A DNA stretch of 64,000 nt from Papio anubis (lineage: Eukaryota > Chordata > Mammalia > Primates > Cercopithecidae). Numbering within the stretch: position 1 is the stretch's first letter; every line of letters starts with the position of its first letter. Positions 62,801-63,935 of this stretch are shown piece by piece. A model generated the notes under the pieces. That model made no database searches and was not told the DNA's origin. It saw only the letters and a list, made by a program, of their open reading frames with translations. The position numbers and the translations under genes were made by a program. The stretch lies in NCBI RefSeq assembly GCF_008728515.1, contig NC_044995.1:43501576-43565575 (forward strand), in the 5' to 3' direction.

Positions 62801-63538
62801 CAGCTCCTGAACTCAAGTGATCCACCGACCTTGGCCTCCCAAAGTGCTGGGATTACAGGTGTGAGCCACTGCGCCTATTTTGTTCCATTTTGTGGCTGAG
62901 TAGTATTCCACGGTGTATGACATACCACATTTTCTTTATCTACTCATTGGTTGATGGGCATTTATAAACATGATGGTTCCATATTTCTGCGATTGTGAAT
63001 TGTGTTGCTATAAACATGCATGTGAATGTGTCCATTTCATATAATGACTTACTTTCCTTTGGGTAGATACCCAGTAGTAGGATTGCTGGATTGAATGGTA
63101 GTTCTACTTTTAGTTCTTTAAGGAATCTCCACACTGTTTTCCATAGAGGCTGTACTATGTGCAGTTTCAGTCTCTAATCATGAACTCTTCCTGACCATGA
63201 CCTTTACTCTGGAGACACCTTCCGGGAAGGACCTACGTGCACACACAATGCTCACCTCGCGCTACAGCTCATACTGAGCTCTCAGTACCCCAGCCCCGCT
63301 GCAGCCCCTGGCTGGACCTGCACTCCATCTGCCCCTCCTCACAGCGGAGTCCTCTCCCCACTGGTGGAGATCCTGCTTGCCCCCCACCCAGCTCATGTCC
63401 CCGCCCTTCCAGATATCGACGAGTGCTCAGATGAGCCCAACCTCTGCCTCTTTGGCTCCTGTAGCAACAGCCCTGGGAGCTTCCAGTGCCTCTGCCCACC
63501 TGGCTTTGTCCTCTCTGATAATGAGCACCGTTGCTTTG
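3625..63538 (+). CDS. FBN3: Fibrillin-3 gene, 5' two thirds (47 coding exons)
   Basis: This is the extracellular matrix glycoprotein fibrillin-3, which polymerises into beaded microfibrils and binds latent TGF-beta complexes and BMPs. The joined exons give a signal peptide, a basic RVRRR site near residues 44-48, three EGF modules, hybrid 1, TB1-TB5, hybrid 2 and 29 intact calcium-binding EGF modules in the order fibrillin-1 uses. I assign FBN3 rather than FBN1 or FBN2 because TB1 is followed by a Gly/Pro-rich GFGSNGMGP-type segment, only one cbEGF lies between hybrid 1 and TB1, and many stretches match the human FBN3 protein as I remember it. Calcium motifs D-x-D/N-E-C and the C-x-D/N-x(4)-F/Y-x-C-x-C hydroxylation pattern recur throughout. 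Nearly all junctions are phase 1. Coding exons 4, 5, 9 and 14 have lengths that break the frame. The 3' third, TB6 to the C-terminal propeptide, is outside the window. Confidence 0.96.
3918..4000 (+). CDS. FBN3: FBN3 coding exon 2: four-cysteine N-terminal (FUN) region
   Basis: This 83-nt exon encodes NVCGSRFHAYCCPGW and then RTFPGRSQCVV, the conserved four-cysteine fibrillin unique N-terminal region that takes part in head-to-tail assembly. Length and phase (2 in, 1 out) are as expected, and the donor is gtgagt. Confidence 0.95.
4190..4540. repeat. (CT)n-rich tract with Alu fragment (-)
   Basis: Diverged tctctctg repeats at 4190-4270 and 4415-4540 flank a minus-strand Alu piece at about 4283-4413. 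The rest of the intron 4001-4877 shows nothing else recognisable. Confidence 0.75.
4878..4976 (+). CDS. FBN3: FBN3 coding exon 3: EGF1 with fifth cysteine replaced by Tyr
   Basis: This 99-nt exon runs ICRRACGEGFC through LCTYADG to PSCGVSR. The EGF module needs six cysteines and five are present. The codon at 4934-4936 is TAT (Tyr) where fibrillins have the fifth Cys. The frame and both splice sites (catccag, gtgagc) are otherwise sound. Confidence 0.93.
5161..5255 (+). CDS. FBN3: FBN3 coding exon 4: EGF2, one base short
   Basis: The exon encodes GSGCSVSCMNGGTCRGASCL up to about 5227, then loses the frame. It spans 95 nt between phase-1 sites where 96 is required. The end (gtgtgtgggcagc) would read VCGQ in the correct frame, so a single base is missing within about 5228-5242. 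Splice sites ctgtccccag and gtgagt are good. Confidence 0.92.
5411..6018 (-). mobile_element. Two minus-strand Alus, the first indel-rich
   Basis: About 5411-5708 is an AluY-type copy with many one- and few-base indels. About 5721-6018 is an older AluS-like copy with substitutions but few indels. They fill the intron between EGF2 and EGF3. Confidence 0.85.
6142..6236 (+). CDS. FBN3: FBN3 coding exon 5: EGF3, scrambled by small indels
   Basis: The acceptor ctccctccacag and a weaker donor gtacca bound 95 nt; phase 1 to 1 needs 96. The start reads PIC and the end, in another frame, reads GFMGPQCER, both as in fibrillin EGF3. Between them several small gaps and insertions are needed to align to the family, and at least one conserved cysteine position is lost in any single frame. 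Noisy consensus or real decay could explain this. Confidence 0.85.
6521..6818 (-). mobile_element. AluYR-type copy, indel-rich, with target duplication
   Basis: It is flanked by agaagattctt on both sides (6505 and 6818 areas). The 3' end reads aggcttgagcc, the reverse of ggctcaagcct. The duplication and subfamily say young, yet the body carries many small gaps. Confidence 0.85.
7018..8015. mobile_element. Three Alu elements in intron 5
   Basis: A minus copy lies at about 7018-7335, a diverged plus copy at 7425-7650 followed by (GAAA)n, and a plus copy at 7690-8015 with a purine-rich tail. Confidence 0.85.
8030..9240. other. Intronic stretch with no recognised repeat or gene
   Basis: The sequence is G-rich and free of Alus for about 1.2 kb. 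Open frames here are short and show no fibrillin or other domain pattern. Confidence 0.5.
9357..9554 (+). CDS. FBN3: FBN3 coding exon 6: hybrid domain 1
   Basis: This 198-nt exon encodes DYRTGPCFGQVGPEGCQHQ through CTKALCCATVGRAWGLPCEL to RRGFIPNIHTGACQ. It is the first TB-like hybrid domain, implicated in fibrillin and latent TGF-beta binding protein interactions. The frame is intact. Confidence 0.96.
9652..9777 (+). CDS. FBN3: FBN3 coding exon 7: cbEGF1
   Basis: This 126-nt phase 1-1 exon has DVDECQAVPGLC, six cysteines and the hydroxylation pattern CVNTVGSFHCHC. In fibrillin-1 a second cbEGF follows; here the next spliced module is TB1. Confidence 0.96.
9912..10036 (+). pseudogene. Decayed cbEGF2 exon of FBN3
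   Basis: After an acceptor-like tctatgtag this 125-nt block starts DVNER, with the first domain cysteine turned to Arg (cgt at 9923-9925), then LRVPGLCSG. A missing base at the G run 9950-9953 shifts the frame, and the rest reads CTNAVGSYVCPCPRGF in the next frame. In the first frame the block itself ends in TGA, and its donor (ctga|gtgaac) is weak. A normal exon would be 126 nt. It sits where fibrillin-1 has cbEGF2, a domain that human FBN3, as I recall it, lacks. I read it as an exon fossil that is no longer spliced in. Confidence 0.85.
10117..11600. mobile_element. Alus and a MIR in the intron after cbEGF1
   Basis: Minus-strand Alus lie at about 10117-10418 and 11320-11600. A plus MIR (gccttgggcaagtgacttaa, then cctcagtttccccatctg) lies at about 11005-11225. 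About 10450-11000 shows no clear feature. Confidence 0.85.
11601..12411. other. Intronic stretch without a recognised feature
   Basis: I recognise no gene or repeat in this block. Confidence 0.4.
12412..13185 (-). mobile_element. Two minus Alus and an antisense MIR
   Basis: Alus lie at about 12412-12710 and 12711-13011. About 13040-13185 holds an antisense MIR (ggggaaactgaggcacagag) just before the TB1 exon. Confidence 0.8.
13213..13365 (+). CDS. FBN3: FBN3 coding exon 8: TB1, first part
   Basis: This 153-nt exon encodes DHRAGTCFSVLFGGRC, the diagnostic CCC triplet (RRQCCCDKGRC) and PELCPPRGS. Seven of the eight TB cysteines are here and the eighth follows in the next exon. Confidence 0.96.
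13454..13635 (+). CDS. FBN3: FBN3 coding exon 9: TB1 end and Gly/Pro-rich segment, one base short
   Basis: The exon starts NEFQQLC and runs into LPGHPGLFPGLLG. It then shifts: the rest reads GFGSNGMGPRLGPARFNPHG in the +1 frame, ending LGPGNSNIG. The exon is 182 nt instead of 183, and the missing base falls in the T run at 13530-13532. This segment replaces the proline-rich region of fibrillin-1 and is the clearest FBN3-specific mark. Confidence 0.94.
13659..13975 (-). mobile_element. AluYR-type copy, indel-rich, next to the frameshifted exon 9
   Basis: The flanking duplication is acgttccaa. The end reads aggcttgagccaccgcgccc. Many one-base losses occur in otherwise consensus text. It starts about 25 bases after coding exon 9. 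Confidence 0.85.
14156..14450 (+). mobile_element. Old Alu, plus strand
   Basis: It is an AluJ/S-like copy with diffuse substitutions and an (aaataa)-type tail. Confidence 0.8.
14580..14935 (+). repeat. 22-bp minisatellite, about 16 copies
   Basis: Units built on ggttggagggatctag followed by a variable 6-base end (gctcca, accccA or gtccca) repeat with a clear 22-base period. Variants are shuffled along the array, as in a VNTR. Confidence 0.93.
15093..15236 (+). CDS. FBN3: FBN3 coding exon 10: EGF4 (non-calcium)
   Basis: This 144-nt exon encodes TATLNQTIDICRHFTNLC through YRCECNVGYTQDVRGECI. It has six cysteines without the D-x-D-E-C calcium motif, as in EGF4 of fibrillins. NQT is an N-glycosylation sequon. 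Confidence 0.95.
15313..15432 (+). CDS. FBN3: FBN3 coding exon 11: cbEGF3
   Basis: This 120-nt phase 1-1 exon reads DVDECTSSPCHHGDC to ATPTKQACV with six cysteines. The short first loop (SSPC) matches fibrillin cbEGF3. Confidence 0.96.
15533..15658 (+). CDS. FBN3: FBN3 coding exon 12: cbEGF4
   Basis: This 126-nt exon reads DVDECIVSGGLCHLGRC to LSPDGKNCV, with six cysteines and a complete calcium motif. Confidence 0.96.
15897..16670 (+). mobile_element. Three plus-strand Alus in tandem
   Basis: A deleted copy lies at about 15897-16066, an AluS at 16067-16360 and an AluYR-type copy at 16362-16670 that is packed with small indels. Confidence 0.85.
16990..18445 (-). mobile_element. Antisense L1 3' segment broken up by Alus
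   Basis: L1-like text at about 16990-17345 and 18285-18445 (tggctgaataatgttccg) matches the antisense of an old L1 3' part. It is interrupted by a minus Alu at 17360-17662, abutting inverted Alu halves at 17699-18060 and a modified minus Alu at 18062-18285. Confidence 0.75.
18446..19210. mobile_element. AT-rich intron, Alu (+) and L2-like segment
   Basis: A plus Alu spans about 18632-18945. About 19020-19200 is L2-like (gcagcacctactgtatgc), continuing into the segment copied at 18118-18215. Confidence 0.65.
19293..19415 (+). CDS. FBN3: FBN3 coding exon 13: cbEGF5
   Basis: This 123-nt exon reads DHNECATSTMCVNGVC to APGGRYCM. Asn replaces Asp in the calcium motif (D-H-N-E), which the family allows. 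Six cysteines are present. Confidence 0.96.
19430..21180 (+). mobile_element. Purine-rich tract and five plus-strand Alus
   Basis: About 19440-19600 is (GGAGA)-type purine-rich. Alus lie at 19603-19918, a composite at 19938-20365, an AluY at 20370-20675 and an AluY with a deletion at 20889-21178. About 20690-20885 is again purine-rich. Confidence 0.85.
21280..21556 (+). CDS. FBN3: FBN3 coding exon 14: cbEGF6 plus TB2 first part, one base long
   Basis: One exon carries cbEGF6 (DIDECQTPGICVNGHC) and most of TB2 (DTHVRSTCYGAIEKGSC, then SECCCANPDHSFGEPC), with no intron between them. It is 277 nt where 276 is needed: the G run at 21362-21369 has eight bases and seven would keep the frame (CLGGLAVGTDGRMCM). 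All cysteines are present once that is allowed for. Confidence 0.95.
21840..21893 (+). CDS. FBN3: FBN3 coding exon 15: TB2 end
   Basis: This 54-nt exon reads AEFQALCSSGLGITTDGR and supplies the eighth TB2 cysteine. The acceptor is catccccag and the donor gtaagt. Confidence 0.95.
21990..22240 (+). mobile_element. MaLR (MLT1-like) LTR fragment
   Basis: The order cataacagagtgcc, cacttctggaggccagaggt and gatcaaggtgcgggcagg is that of an old non-coding retroviral-type LTR of the MaLR group. No internal genes are present. Confidence 0.65.
22250..23312. mobile_element. Polypyrimidine tract with flanking Alus
   Basis: A minus Alu scrap lies near 22250-22320. A (CTTC)n/(CTTT)n tract of about 270 bases spans 22330-22600. 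A minus Alu follows at 22600-22876, a plus Alu at 22899-23185 and a minus Alu scrap at 23190-23312. Confidence 0.88.
23395..23580 (+). mobile_element. hAT-type non-autonomous DNA transposon fossil
   Basis: The order cacaatgtctggagtaat, ggtgctactgacatc and caggctgagaaaccctgg matches a widespread mammalian MER5/MER20-class short element. I do not assign a subfamily. Confidence 0.6.
23700..23825 (+). CDS. FBN3: FBN3 coding exon 16: cbEGF7
   Basis: This 126-nt exon reads DINECALDPEVCANGIC to GASGKECT, with six cysteines and an intact frame. Confidence 0.96.
23912..24037 (+). CDS. FBN3: FBN3 coding exon 17: cbEGF8
   Basis: This 126-nt exon reads DVDECALNSLLCDNGWC to WQDMEICK, with six cysteines. 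Only 86 bases of intron separate it from cbEGF7. Confidence 0.96.
24060..24500 (+). repeat. Degenerate CA-rich tract
   Basis: About 430 bases of acacac, cacatgc and cagacaca words form a diverged (CA)n-derived array directly after cbEGF8. Confidence 0.85.
24504..25690 (-). mobile_element. Minus Alus, one nested in another
   Basis: An Alu lies at about 24504-24800. A second, at 25083-25262 and 25561-25690, is split by an AluYR-type copy at about 25270-25556. Confidence 0.85.
25691..26580. mobile_element. Intron with (GTGTT)n and a plus Alu
   Basis: A short (gtgtt)n run lies at 25985-26015 and a plus Alu at about 26046-26370. The rest shows nothing recognised. Confidence 0.75.
26585..26704 (+). 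CDS. FBN3: FBN3 coding exon 18: cbEGF9
   Basis: This 120-nt exon reads DVDECLSSPCVNGVC to DPSGTICL, with six cysteines, just before hybrid 2 as in fibrillin-1. Confidence 0.96.
26812..26949 (+). CDS. FBN3: FBN3 coding exon 19: hybrid domain 2, first part
   Basis: This 138-nt exon reads DSTKGTCWLKIQENRC, then SECCATLGAAWGSPCERC. A CC pair instead of the TB CCC triplet marks it as hybrid 2. Confidence 0.95.
27070..27120 (+). CDS. FBN3: FBN3 coding exon 20: hybrid domain 2 end
   Basis: This 51-nt exon reads DPACARGFARMTGVTCD and supplies the last two hybrid cysteines. Confidence 0.94.
27409..27534 (+). CDS. FBN3: FBN3 coding exon 21: cbEGF10
   Basis: This 126-nt exon reads DVNECETFPGVCPNGRC to EASGRLCV, with six cysteines. 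It lies between hybrid 2 and TB3. Confidence 0.96.
27620..29935. mobile_element. Alu cluster with L1 fragment in the intron before TB3
   Basis: Minus Alus lie at 27620-27912 and 27990-28300. About 28300-28590 is antisense L1-like. Plus Alus follow at 28593-28720, 28728-29030 (AluYR-type, indel-rich, flanked by acaaaagttag), 29033-29335 (indel-rich), 29341-29640 and 29643-29930. Confidence 0.85.
30174..30398 (+). CDS. FBN3: FBN3 coding exon 22: TB3 (whole domain)
   Basis: This 225-nt exon encodes the complete eight-cysteine domain: DVRLEPCFLRWDEDEC, MDVCCCSIGAAWGAECEAC, then EFASLCPRG and SGRPFYK. Here a whole TB is one exon, while TB1, TB2, TB4 and TB5 are split. Confidence 0.96.
30592..30717 (+). 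CDS. FBN3: FBN3 coding exon 23: cbEGF11
   Basis: This 126-nt exon reads DVNECKAFPGLCTHGTC to AQEWNCT, with six cysteines. It opens the run of twelve consecutive cbEGFs. In fibrillin-1 this central run is the neonatal Marfan region. Confidence 0.96.
30795..32280. mobile_element. Polypyrimidine tract and four Alus
   Basis: About 30795-30900 is (CTT)n/(CTTCC)n. A minus Alu lies at 30901-31192 and plus Alus at 31295-31610, 31649-31935 and 31936-32280. Confidence 0.88.
32588..32716 (+). CDS. FBN3: FBN3 coding exon 24: cbEGF12
   Basis: This 129-nt exon reads DIDECRISPDLCGQGAC to GFMLMKDCM, with six cysteines. The donor is gttggt, a poor match to gtragt. Confidence 0.95.
32717..33046. other. Intron without a recognised repeat
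   Basis: The sequence is G-rich near 32750-32850, and nothing else is seen. Confidence 0.4.
33047..34853. repeat. Perfect 99-bp inverted repeat around an Alu cluster
   Basis: 33047-33145 and 34755-34853 are exact reverse complements over 99 bases by direct reading. Between them lie plus Alus at about 33213-33480, 33612-33935, 33985-34240 and 34245-34560 and a (GAAA)n/(GGAA)n tract at 33480-33605. Confidence 0.93.
35132..35257 (+). CDS. FBN3: FBN3 coding exon 25: cbEGF13
   Basis: This 126-nt exon reads DVDECARDPLLCRGGTC to TAEGTACE, with six cysteines. A long GT-rich intron follows. Confidence 0.96.
35258..36860 (+). repeat. Long degenerate GT-rich tract split by nested Alus
   Basis: Degenerate gtgtgtgagtgtg words fill about 35258-35700 and 36190-36850. 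A minus Alu part at 35700-35855 carries an AluY at about 35884-36175. (TTTA)n lies at 35855-35885. Confidence 0.88.
36907..37032 (+). CDS. FBN3: FBN3 coding exon 26: cbEGF14
   Basis: This 126-nt exon reads DIDECSLRDGLCPHGHC to TPDHQGCV, with six cysteines and an intact frame. Confidence 0.96.
37183..37305 (+). CDS. FBN3: FBN3 coding exon 27: cbEGF15
   Basis: This 123-nt exon reads DINECRVRNGGCDVYC to MPDGRACA. The C2-C3 spacing is one residue shorter than in its neighbours, as in fibrillin-1 cbEGF15. Confidence 0.96.
37486..38290 (+). repeat. Related intronic blocks on both sides of cbEGF16
   Basis: About 37486-37655 and 38140-38285 align over gcagagga, ctcagarctg, gctgtcctcacc, gctacaggt and tcagggcaaagct-type words. 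They could be a duplicated intron segment or two copies of one old repeat. Confidence 0.65.
37672..37797 (+). CDS. FBN3: FBN3 coding exon 28: cbEGF16
   Basis: This 126-nt exon reads DVDECEENPSICDQGHC to TPDMRTCV, with six cysteines. Related intronic blocks lie on both sides of it (see findings). Confidence 0.96.
38291..38811. other. Intron without a recognised repeat
   Basis: Nothing is recognised before cbEGF17 beyond the splice acceptor. Confidence 0.4.
38812..38937 (+). CDS. FBN3: FBN3 coding exon 29: cbEGF17
   Basis: This 126-nt exon reads DVDECDLNPHICLHGDC to KGATGCS, with six cysteines. Confidence 0.96.
39215..41362 (+). mobile_element. MaLR (MLT1-like) solo LTR broken up by Alus
   Basis: LTR parts occur at about 39215-39280 (ggttgccataacaaatgatc), 40065-40265 (tctggaaaccagaagtctga) and 41165-41362 (ending gggacacaattctatcgact). 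Between them lie Alus at 39285-39570, 39583-39755, 39758-40060, 40300-40580 (-), 40585-40765 (-), 40770-41035 and 41042-41165 (-). This is an old non-coding fossil. Confidence 0.75.
41625..41975 (-). mobile_element. Alu with target site duplication
   Basis: The body spans about 41680-41963. ggacagtcact flanks it on both sides. The T-rich end contains (TTTG)n. Confidence 0.85.
42230..42352 (+). CDS. FBN3: FBN3 coding exon 30: cbEGF18
   Basis: This 123-nt exon reads DVDECEVGGHNCDSHAFC to GWEGHGFECH, with six cysteines. The short last loop (GHGFEC) is typical of cbEGF18 and cbEGF19. Confidence 0.96.
42543..42665 (+). CDS. FBN3: FBN3 coding exon 31: cbEGF19
   Basis: This 123-nt exon reads DLDECVSQEHQCSPKGDC to GFTGDGFSCE, with six cysteines. 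Confidence 0.96.
42666..43131. other. Short intron, nothing recognised
   Basis: No repeat or gene is seen between cbEGF19 and cbEGF20. Confidence 0.4.
43132..43257 (+). CDS. FBN3: FBN3 coding exon 32: cbEGF20
   Basis: This 126-nt exon reads DRDECAENVDLCDNGQC to EDHRACQ, with six cysteines and a full calcium motif. Confidence 0.96.
43348..43470 (+). CDS. FBN3: FBN3 coding exon 33: cbEGF21
   Basis: This 123-nt exon reads DVDECAQGNLCAFGSC to DRGGGNCT, with six cysteines. The donor is gtgtga. Confidence 0.96.
43725..44270. mobile_element. hAT-type DNA transposon (-) and Alu (+)
   Basis: About 43725-43930 contains ggctttgcaggccaca, caataaaactttatttac and ggaccggatttggcc, a MER5/MER20-class element in antisense. 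A plus Alu follows at about 43961-44270. Confidence 0.7.
44563..44685 (+). CDS. FBN3: FBN3 coding exon 34: cbEGF22
   Basis: This 123-nt exon reads DINECADPVNCINGVC to NPSGVGCV, with six cysteines. It closes the twelve-cbEGF run. Confidence 0.96.
44925..45086 (+). CDS. FBN3: FBN3 coding exon 35: TB4 first part with RGD
   Basis: This 162-nt exon reads DTRAGNCFLETHDRGDGG and ISCSAEIGVGV, then the CCC triplet (RASCCCSLGRAWGNPC). The RGD lies in the exposed loop where fibrillin-1 TB4 has its integrin-binding RGD. The exon ends inside an NTT sequon completed by the next exon. Confidence 0.96.
45290..45640. mobile_element. L2-like old repeat region
   Basis: Words such as gtcagtcaacaaacactgag and gtcatgtgctgggggctggg resemble an L2 3' end. 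The rest of 45087-46049 has only a short CA run at 45820-45865. Confidence 0.45.
46050..46118 (+). CDS. FBN3: FBN3 coding exon 36: TB4 end
   Basis: This 69-nt exon reads TEYRTLCPGGEGFRPNPITV and then ILE, supplying the eighth TB4 cysteine. The anomalous TCGA-rich tract lies in the next intron. Confidence 0.95.
46330..46566 (+). repeat. (CATC)n/(TTCC)n tetranucleotide tract
   Basis: Near-continuous catccatcc and ttccttcc units lead directly into the anomalous TCGA-rich block. Confidence 0.95.
46561..47930. other. Anomalous TCGA/GATC-rich, CpG-saturated block
   Basis: About 1.37 kb is built of tcgatcgatcgacg, gacgacgat and atcgatgc words with AT-rich interludes. I count 15 CpG in 46741-46800 and 13 in 46621-46680, while flanking introns have few. 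There is no stable period, no gene-like codon pattern and no known repeat family. It starts and ends inside CATC-type repeats. Confidence 0.9.
47929..48210 (+). repeat. (CATCCACCTTCCTAC)n-type minisatellite
   Basis: Units catccaccttcctaccc and close variants repeat to about 48080, then degrade into catc/cattcatc to 48210. It is the downstream shoulder of the block above. Confidence 0.93.
48533..48658 (+). CDS. FBN3: FBN3 coding exon 37: cbEGF23
   Basis: This 126-nt exon reads DIDECQELPGLCQGGDC to SEHTRICE, with six cysteines. Confidence 0.96.
48860..49190. mobile_element. Possible old L1 fragment
   Basis: Words such as gggtgttgtaagcttttgac and ctggagttccctactctgc recall old L1 text. The orientation is not certain. 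Confidence 0.35.
49207..49925 (+). mobile_element. Two plus Alus ending in a (GGAA)n tract
   Basis: Alus lie at about 49207-49505 and 49510-49810. The second A tail runs into a pure polypurine tract of ggaa units to about 49915. Confidence 0.9.
49926..50110 (+). mobile_element. hAT-type DNA transposon fossil (+)
   Basis: ataaataaaatttccttgga, tactacattggcagattgaa and ctctttacagaaaaagctta follow the same family as the copy at 43725-43930, in the opposite orientation. Confidence 0.6.
50320..50955 (-). mobile_element. Two old minus-strand Alus
   Basis: Copies lie at about 50320-50610 and 50680-50955, both with AluJ-like divergence. Confidence 0.8.
51119..51244 (+). CDS. FBN3: FBN3 coding exon 38: cbEGF24
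   Basis: This 126-nt exon reads DIDECSTHSGICGPGTC to VNGGNNCM, with six cysteines. NYT (GNYTC) is a possible N-glycosylation site. Confidence 0.96.
51523..51825 (-). mobile_element. Alu, minus strand
   Basis: A full-length AluS-like copy with poly-T start fills most of the intron between cbEGF24 and TB5. Confidence 0.85.
51933..52082 (+). CDS. FBN3: FBN3 coding exon 39: TB5 first part
   Basis: This 150-nt exon reads DMRKSVCFRHYNGTC, then RKMCCCSYNIGQAWNRPC. It has the CCC triplet and two N-glycosylation sequons (NGT and NVT). Confidence 0.96.
52118..52200 (+). mobile_element. MIR-like tRNA-derived head
   Basis: gtagcataatggttaagga resembles the tRNA-related start of MIR. It is not a tRNA gene. 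Confidence 0.4.
52216..53221 (+). mobile_element. MaLR (MST/THE1-like) solo LTR with nested Alu in Alu
   Basis: LTR halves lie at about 52216-52287 (tactgggtaatttataaaga) and 52920-53221 (cacagttccacatggctggg to agccacactgtgtca). An Alu occupies 52288-52920 and is itself split by an AluYR copy at about 52499-52800, with agagaattgcttga on both sides. The LTR is non-coding. Confidence 0.85.
53222..54081. mobile_element. Intron with LTR scrap and partial Alu
   Basis: About 53690-53745 looks like the start of an MLT1-type LTR. A right-half Alu follows at about 53745-53930. The remainder is unassigned. Confidence 0.5.
54082..54153 (+). CDS. FBN3: FBN3 coding exon 40: TB5 end
   Basis: This 72-nt exon reads PDYQILCGNQAPGFLIDIHT and then RKPL, supplying the last TB5 cysteine. 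Confidence 0.95.
54320..55340. mobile_element. Antisense L1 segment with two Alus
   Basis: L1-like text at 54350-54430 and 54710-55025 (cacagttcagtggcattaag) is antisense. A plus Alu lies at about 54434-54690 and a minus Alu at 55040-55335. Confidence 0.75.
55445..55795 (-). mobile_element. AluYR-type copy after (TTTA)n
   Basis: The end reads aggcttgagccaccgcgccc. The body from 55494 is near consensus with few gaps. Confidence 0.85.
55800..56127. other. AT-rich intron, L1-like in part
   Basis: The sequence resembles diverged antisense L1 but lacks a sharp diagnostic. No gene is seen. Confidence 0.35.
56128..57478 (+). repeat. 33-bp tandem repeat in a roughly 490-bp higher-order array
   Basis: Units built on ccccYaYtgatggacactta and ggttgtttccagt repeat with a 33-base period in three blocks: 56128-56290, 56455-56778 and 57255-57478. 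Each block is followed by a similar L1-derived segment (tattgagatataattcacat). A young minus AluYR at about 56917-57213, flanked by agaactcatttt, sits in the second copy. Confidence 0.9.
57479..57990 (-). mobile_element. Antisense L1 continuation
   Basis: The third L1-like segment continues through ttagcagtcactcccttta and aagaatattccatggtaca to about 57990. It is the likely source of the array upstream. Confidence 0.7.
58236..58361 (+). CDS. FBN3: FBN3 coding exon 41: cbEGF25
   Basis: This 126-nt exon reads DIDECGEIPAICASGVC to NSILLACE, with six cysteines. The donor gtgcca is weak. Confidence 0.96.
58405..58490 (+). mobile_element. MIR fragment
   Basis: caatctgggcaagtaacta and ccatttccgcatggaaatgg follow the MIR core. 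Confidence 0.55.
58648..58773 (+). CDS. FBN3: FBN3 coding exon 42: cbEGF26
   Basis: This 126-nt exon reads DVDECGSRESPCQQNADC to SPGGACV, with six cysteines. Confidence 0.96.
58774..59086. other. Short intron, nothing recognised
   Basis: No repeat or gene is seen. Confidence 0.4.
59087..59212 (+). CDS. FBN3: FBN3 coding exon 43: cbEGF27 with altered calcium motif
   Basis: This 126-nt exon reads GRNECREIPNVCSHGDC to ADHTLCR, with six cysteines. The first calcium ligand, Asp in DRNEC of fibrillin-1, is Gly here because the split codon is G|GA. I recall the same GRNEC in human FBN3, so it looks fixed rather than an error. Confidence 0.96.
59310..59410 (+). mobile_element. MIR fragment
   Basis: cttgggtaaatggctgatgt and tcccatttgtaaaatggggg follow the MIR core. 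Confidence 0.65.
59576..59692 (+). CDS. FBN3: FBN3 coding exon 44: cbEGF28
   Basis: This 117-nt exon, the shortest cbEGF here, reads DIDECDQQPCGNGTC to THNGDCV. It has six cysteines and an NGT sequon. Confidence 0.96.
59745..60000 (+). mobile_element. Old L1 ORF2 fragment (+)
   Basis: aattagaaaatattttgaag, atgcagctaagggagcactt and aggcaaattcatagcattac match the L1 reverse transcriptase region in sense. It is too decayed to code. Confidence 0.8.
60153..60281 (+). CDS. FBN3: FBN3 coding exon 45: cbEGF29
   Basis: This 129-nt exon reads DFDECTTLVGQVCLFGHC to TTDGKNCV, with six cysteines. Confidence 0.96.
60412..60690 (+). mobile_element. Old Alu, plus strand
   Basis: It is truncated at the 5' end and ends in an (AATA)n tail. 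Confidence 0.8.
61092..61211 (+). CDS. FBN3: FBN3 coding exon 46: cbEGF30
   Basis: This 120-nt exon reads DTNECLSLAGTCLPGTC to QVQSDHCI, with six cysteines. Confidence 0.96.
61240..61350 (+). mobile_element. MIR fragment
   Basis: tccatccatcaaatgggaat and a downstream ctattattgtcatt fit the MIR 3' half. Confidence 0.5.
61500..62215 (+). repeat. Degenerate GGGCTAGCCT/CCAGTCTGG minisatellite with inserted Alu
   Basis: Words gggctagcct, gggctaacctg and ccagtctggcctga recur about every 20-50 bases at 61510-61840 and resume at 62110-62210 after a minus Alu at about 61843-62105. Confidence 0.8.
62216..63175 (-). mobile_element. Antisense L1 3' region with inserted Alu
   Basis: tgtaagtgagaacatacgat, tggctgagtagtattccacg and gggtagatacccagtagtag are antisense L1 ORF2/3' text. 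The minus frame at 62940-63134 still reads PAILLLGIYPKESKSLYE. A minus Alu spans about 62573-62873. Confidence 0.88.
63413..63538 (+). CDS. FBN3: FBN3 coding exon 47: cbEGF31, last exon in the window
   Basis: This 126-nt exon reads DIDECSDEPNLCLFGSC to DNEHRCF, with six cysteines. In fibrillin-1 the next module is TB6, which is not in the window; the donor gtgagt shows the gene continues. Confidence 0.96.
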
Positions 63539-63699
63539 GTGAGTCTGCACAGGCCTTAGGGAAGAGAGTGGGAAGTGGGGCGGGGAAGGGTCAGATTGCC
63601 CAGAAAAGAGGGCTGTGGCTTCTTGTATGACCCTACGGGAGCTTTGACCACGCAGAGGTGTCTCTCTGCATTAGCAGGGTTATCCTAGTGCCAGCAACC

Positions 63700-63935
63700 T
63701 CTTGGCTATAGAGGTCATGTCTACGGAGGGCTAACCTGGTCCATTTTGAGCTAGCCTGTGTGTGCTTCATTTAGGTTTTCCTTGTATTGGTCACATGACT
63801 GTAGGCTGTCAATGGGCTGGTTTTGTCCAGTTTGAGCTAGCCTAGACTACTCTGGGCTGGCTCCATTTCAGCTGGGCTAGCCTCATCTACTGTGGGCTAA
63901 CCTCACCCAGCTTGAGCCAGCCTGTTCTCTCACAG
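63700..63935 (+). repeat. Second copy region of the GGGCTAGCCT minisatellite
   Basis: gggctaacctggtccattt, gagctagcct and gctgggctagcctcatcta recur after cbEGF31 in the same style as 61500-62215. The rest of 63539-64000 shows nothing recognised. Confidence 0.75.

Noticed and set aside
3625..63538. FBN3 as a pseudogene in this species
   Set aside because: Forty-two exons are fully intact with all cysteines, and the frameshifts are single-base, mostly in homopolymers or beside noisy Alus; error is the simpler reading, though not proven.
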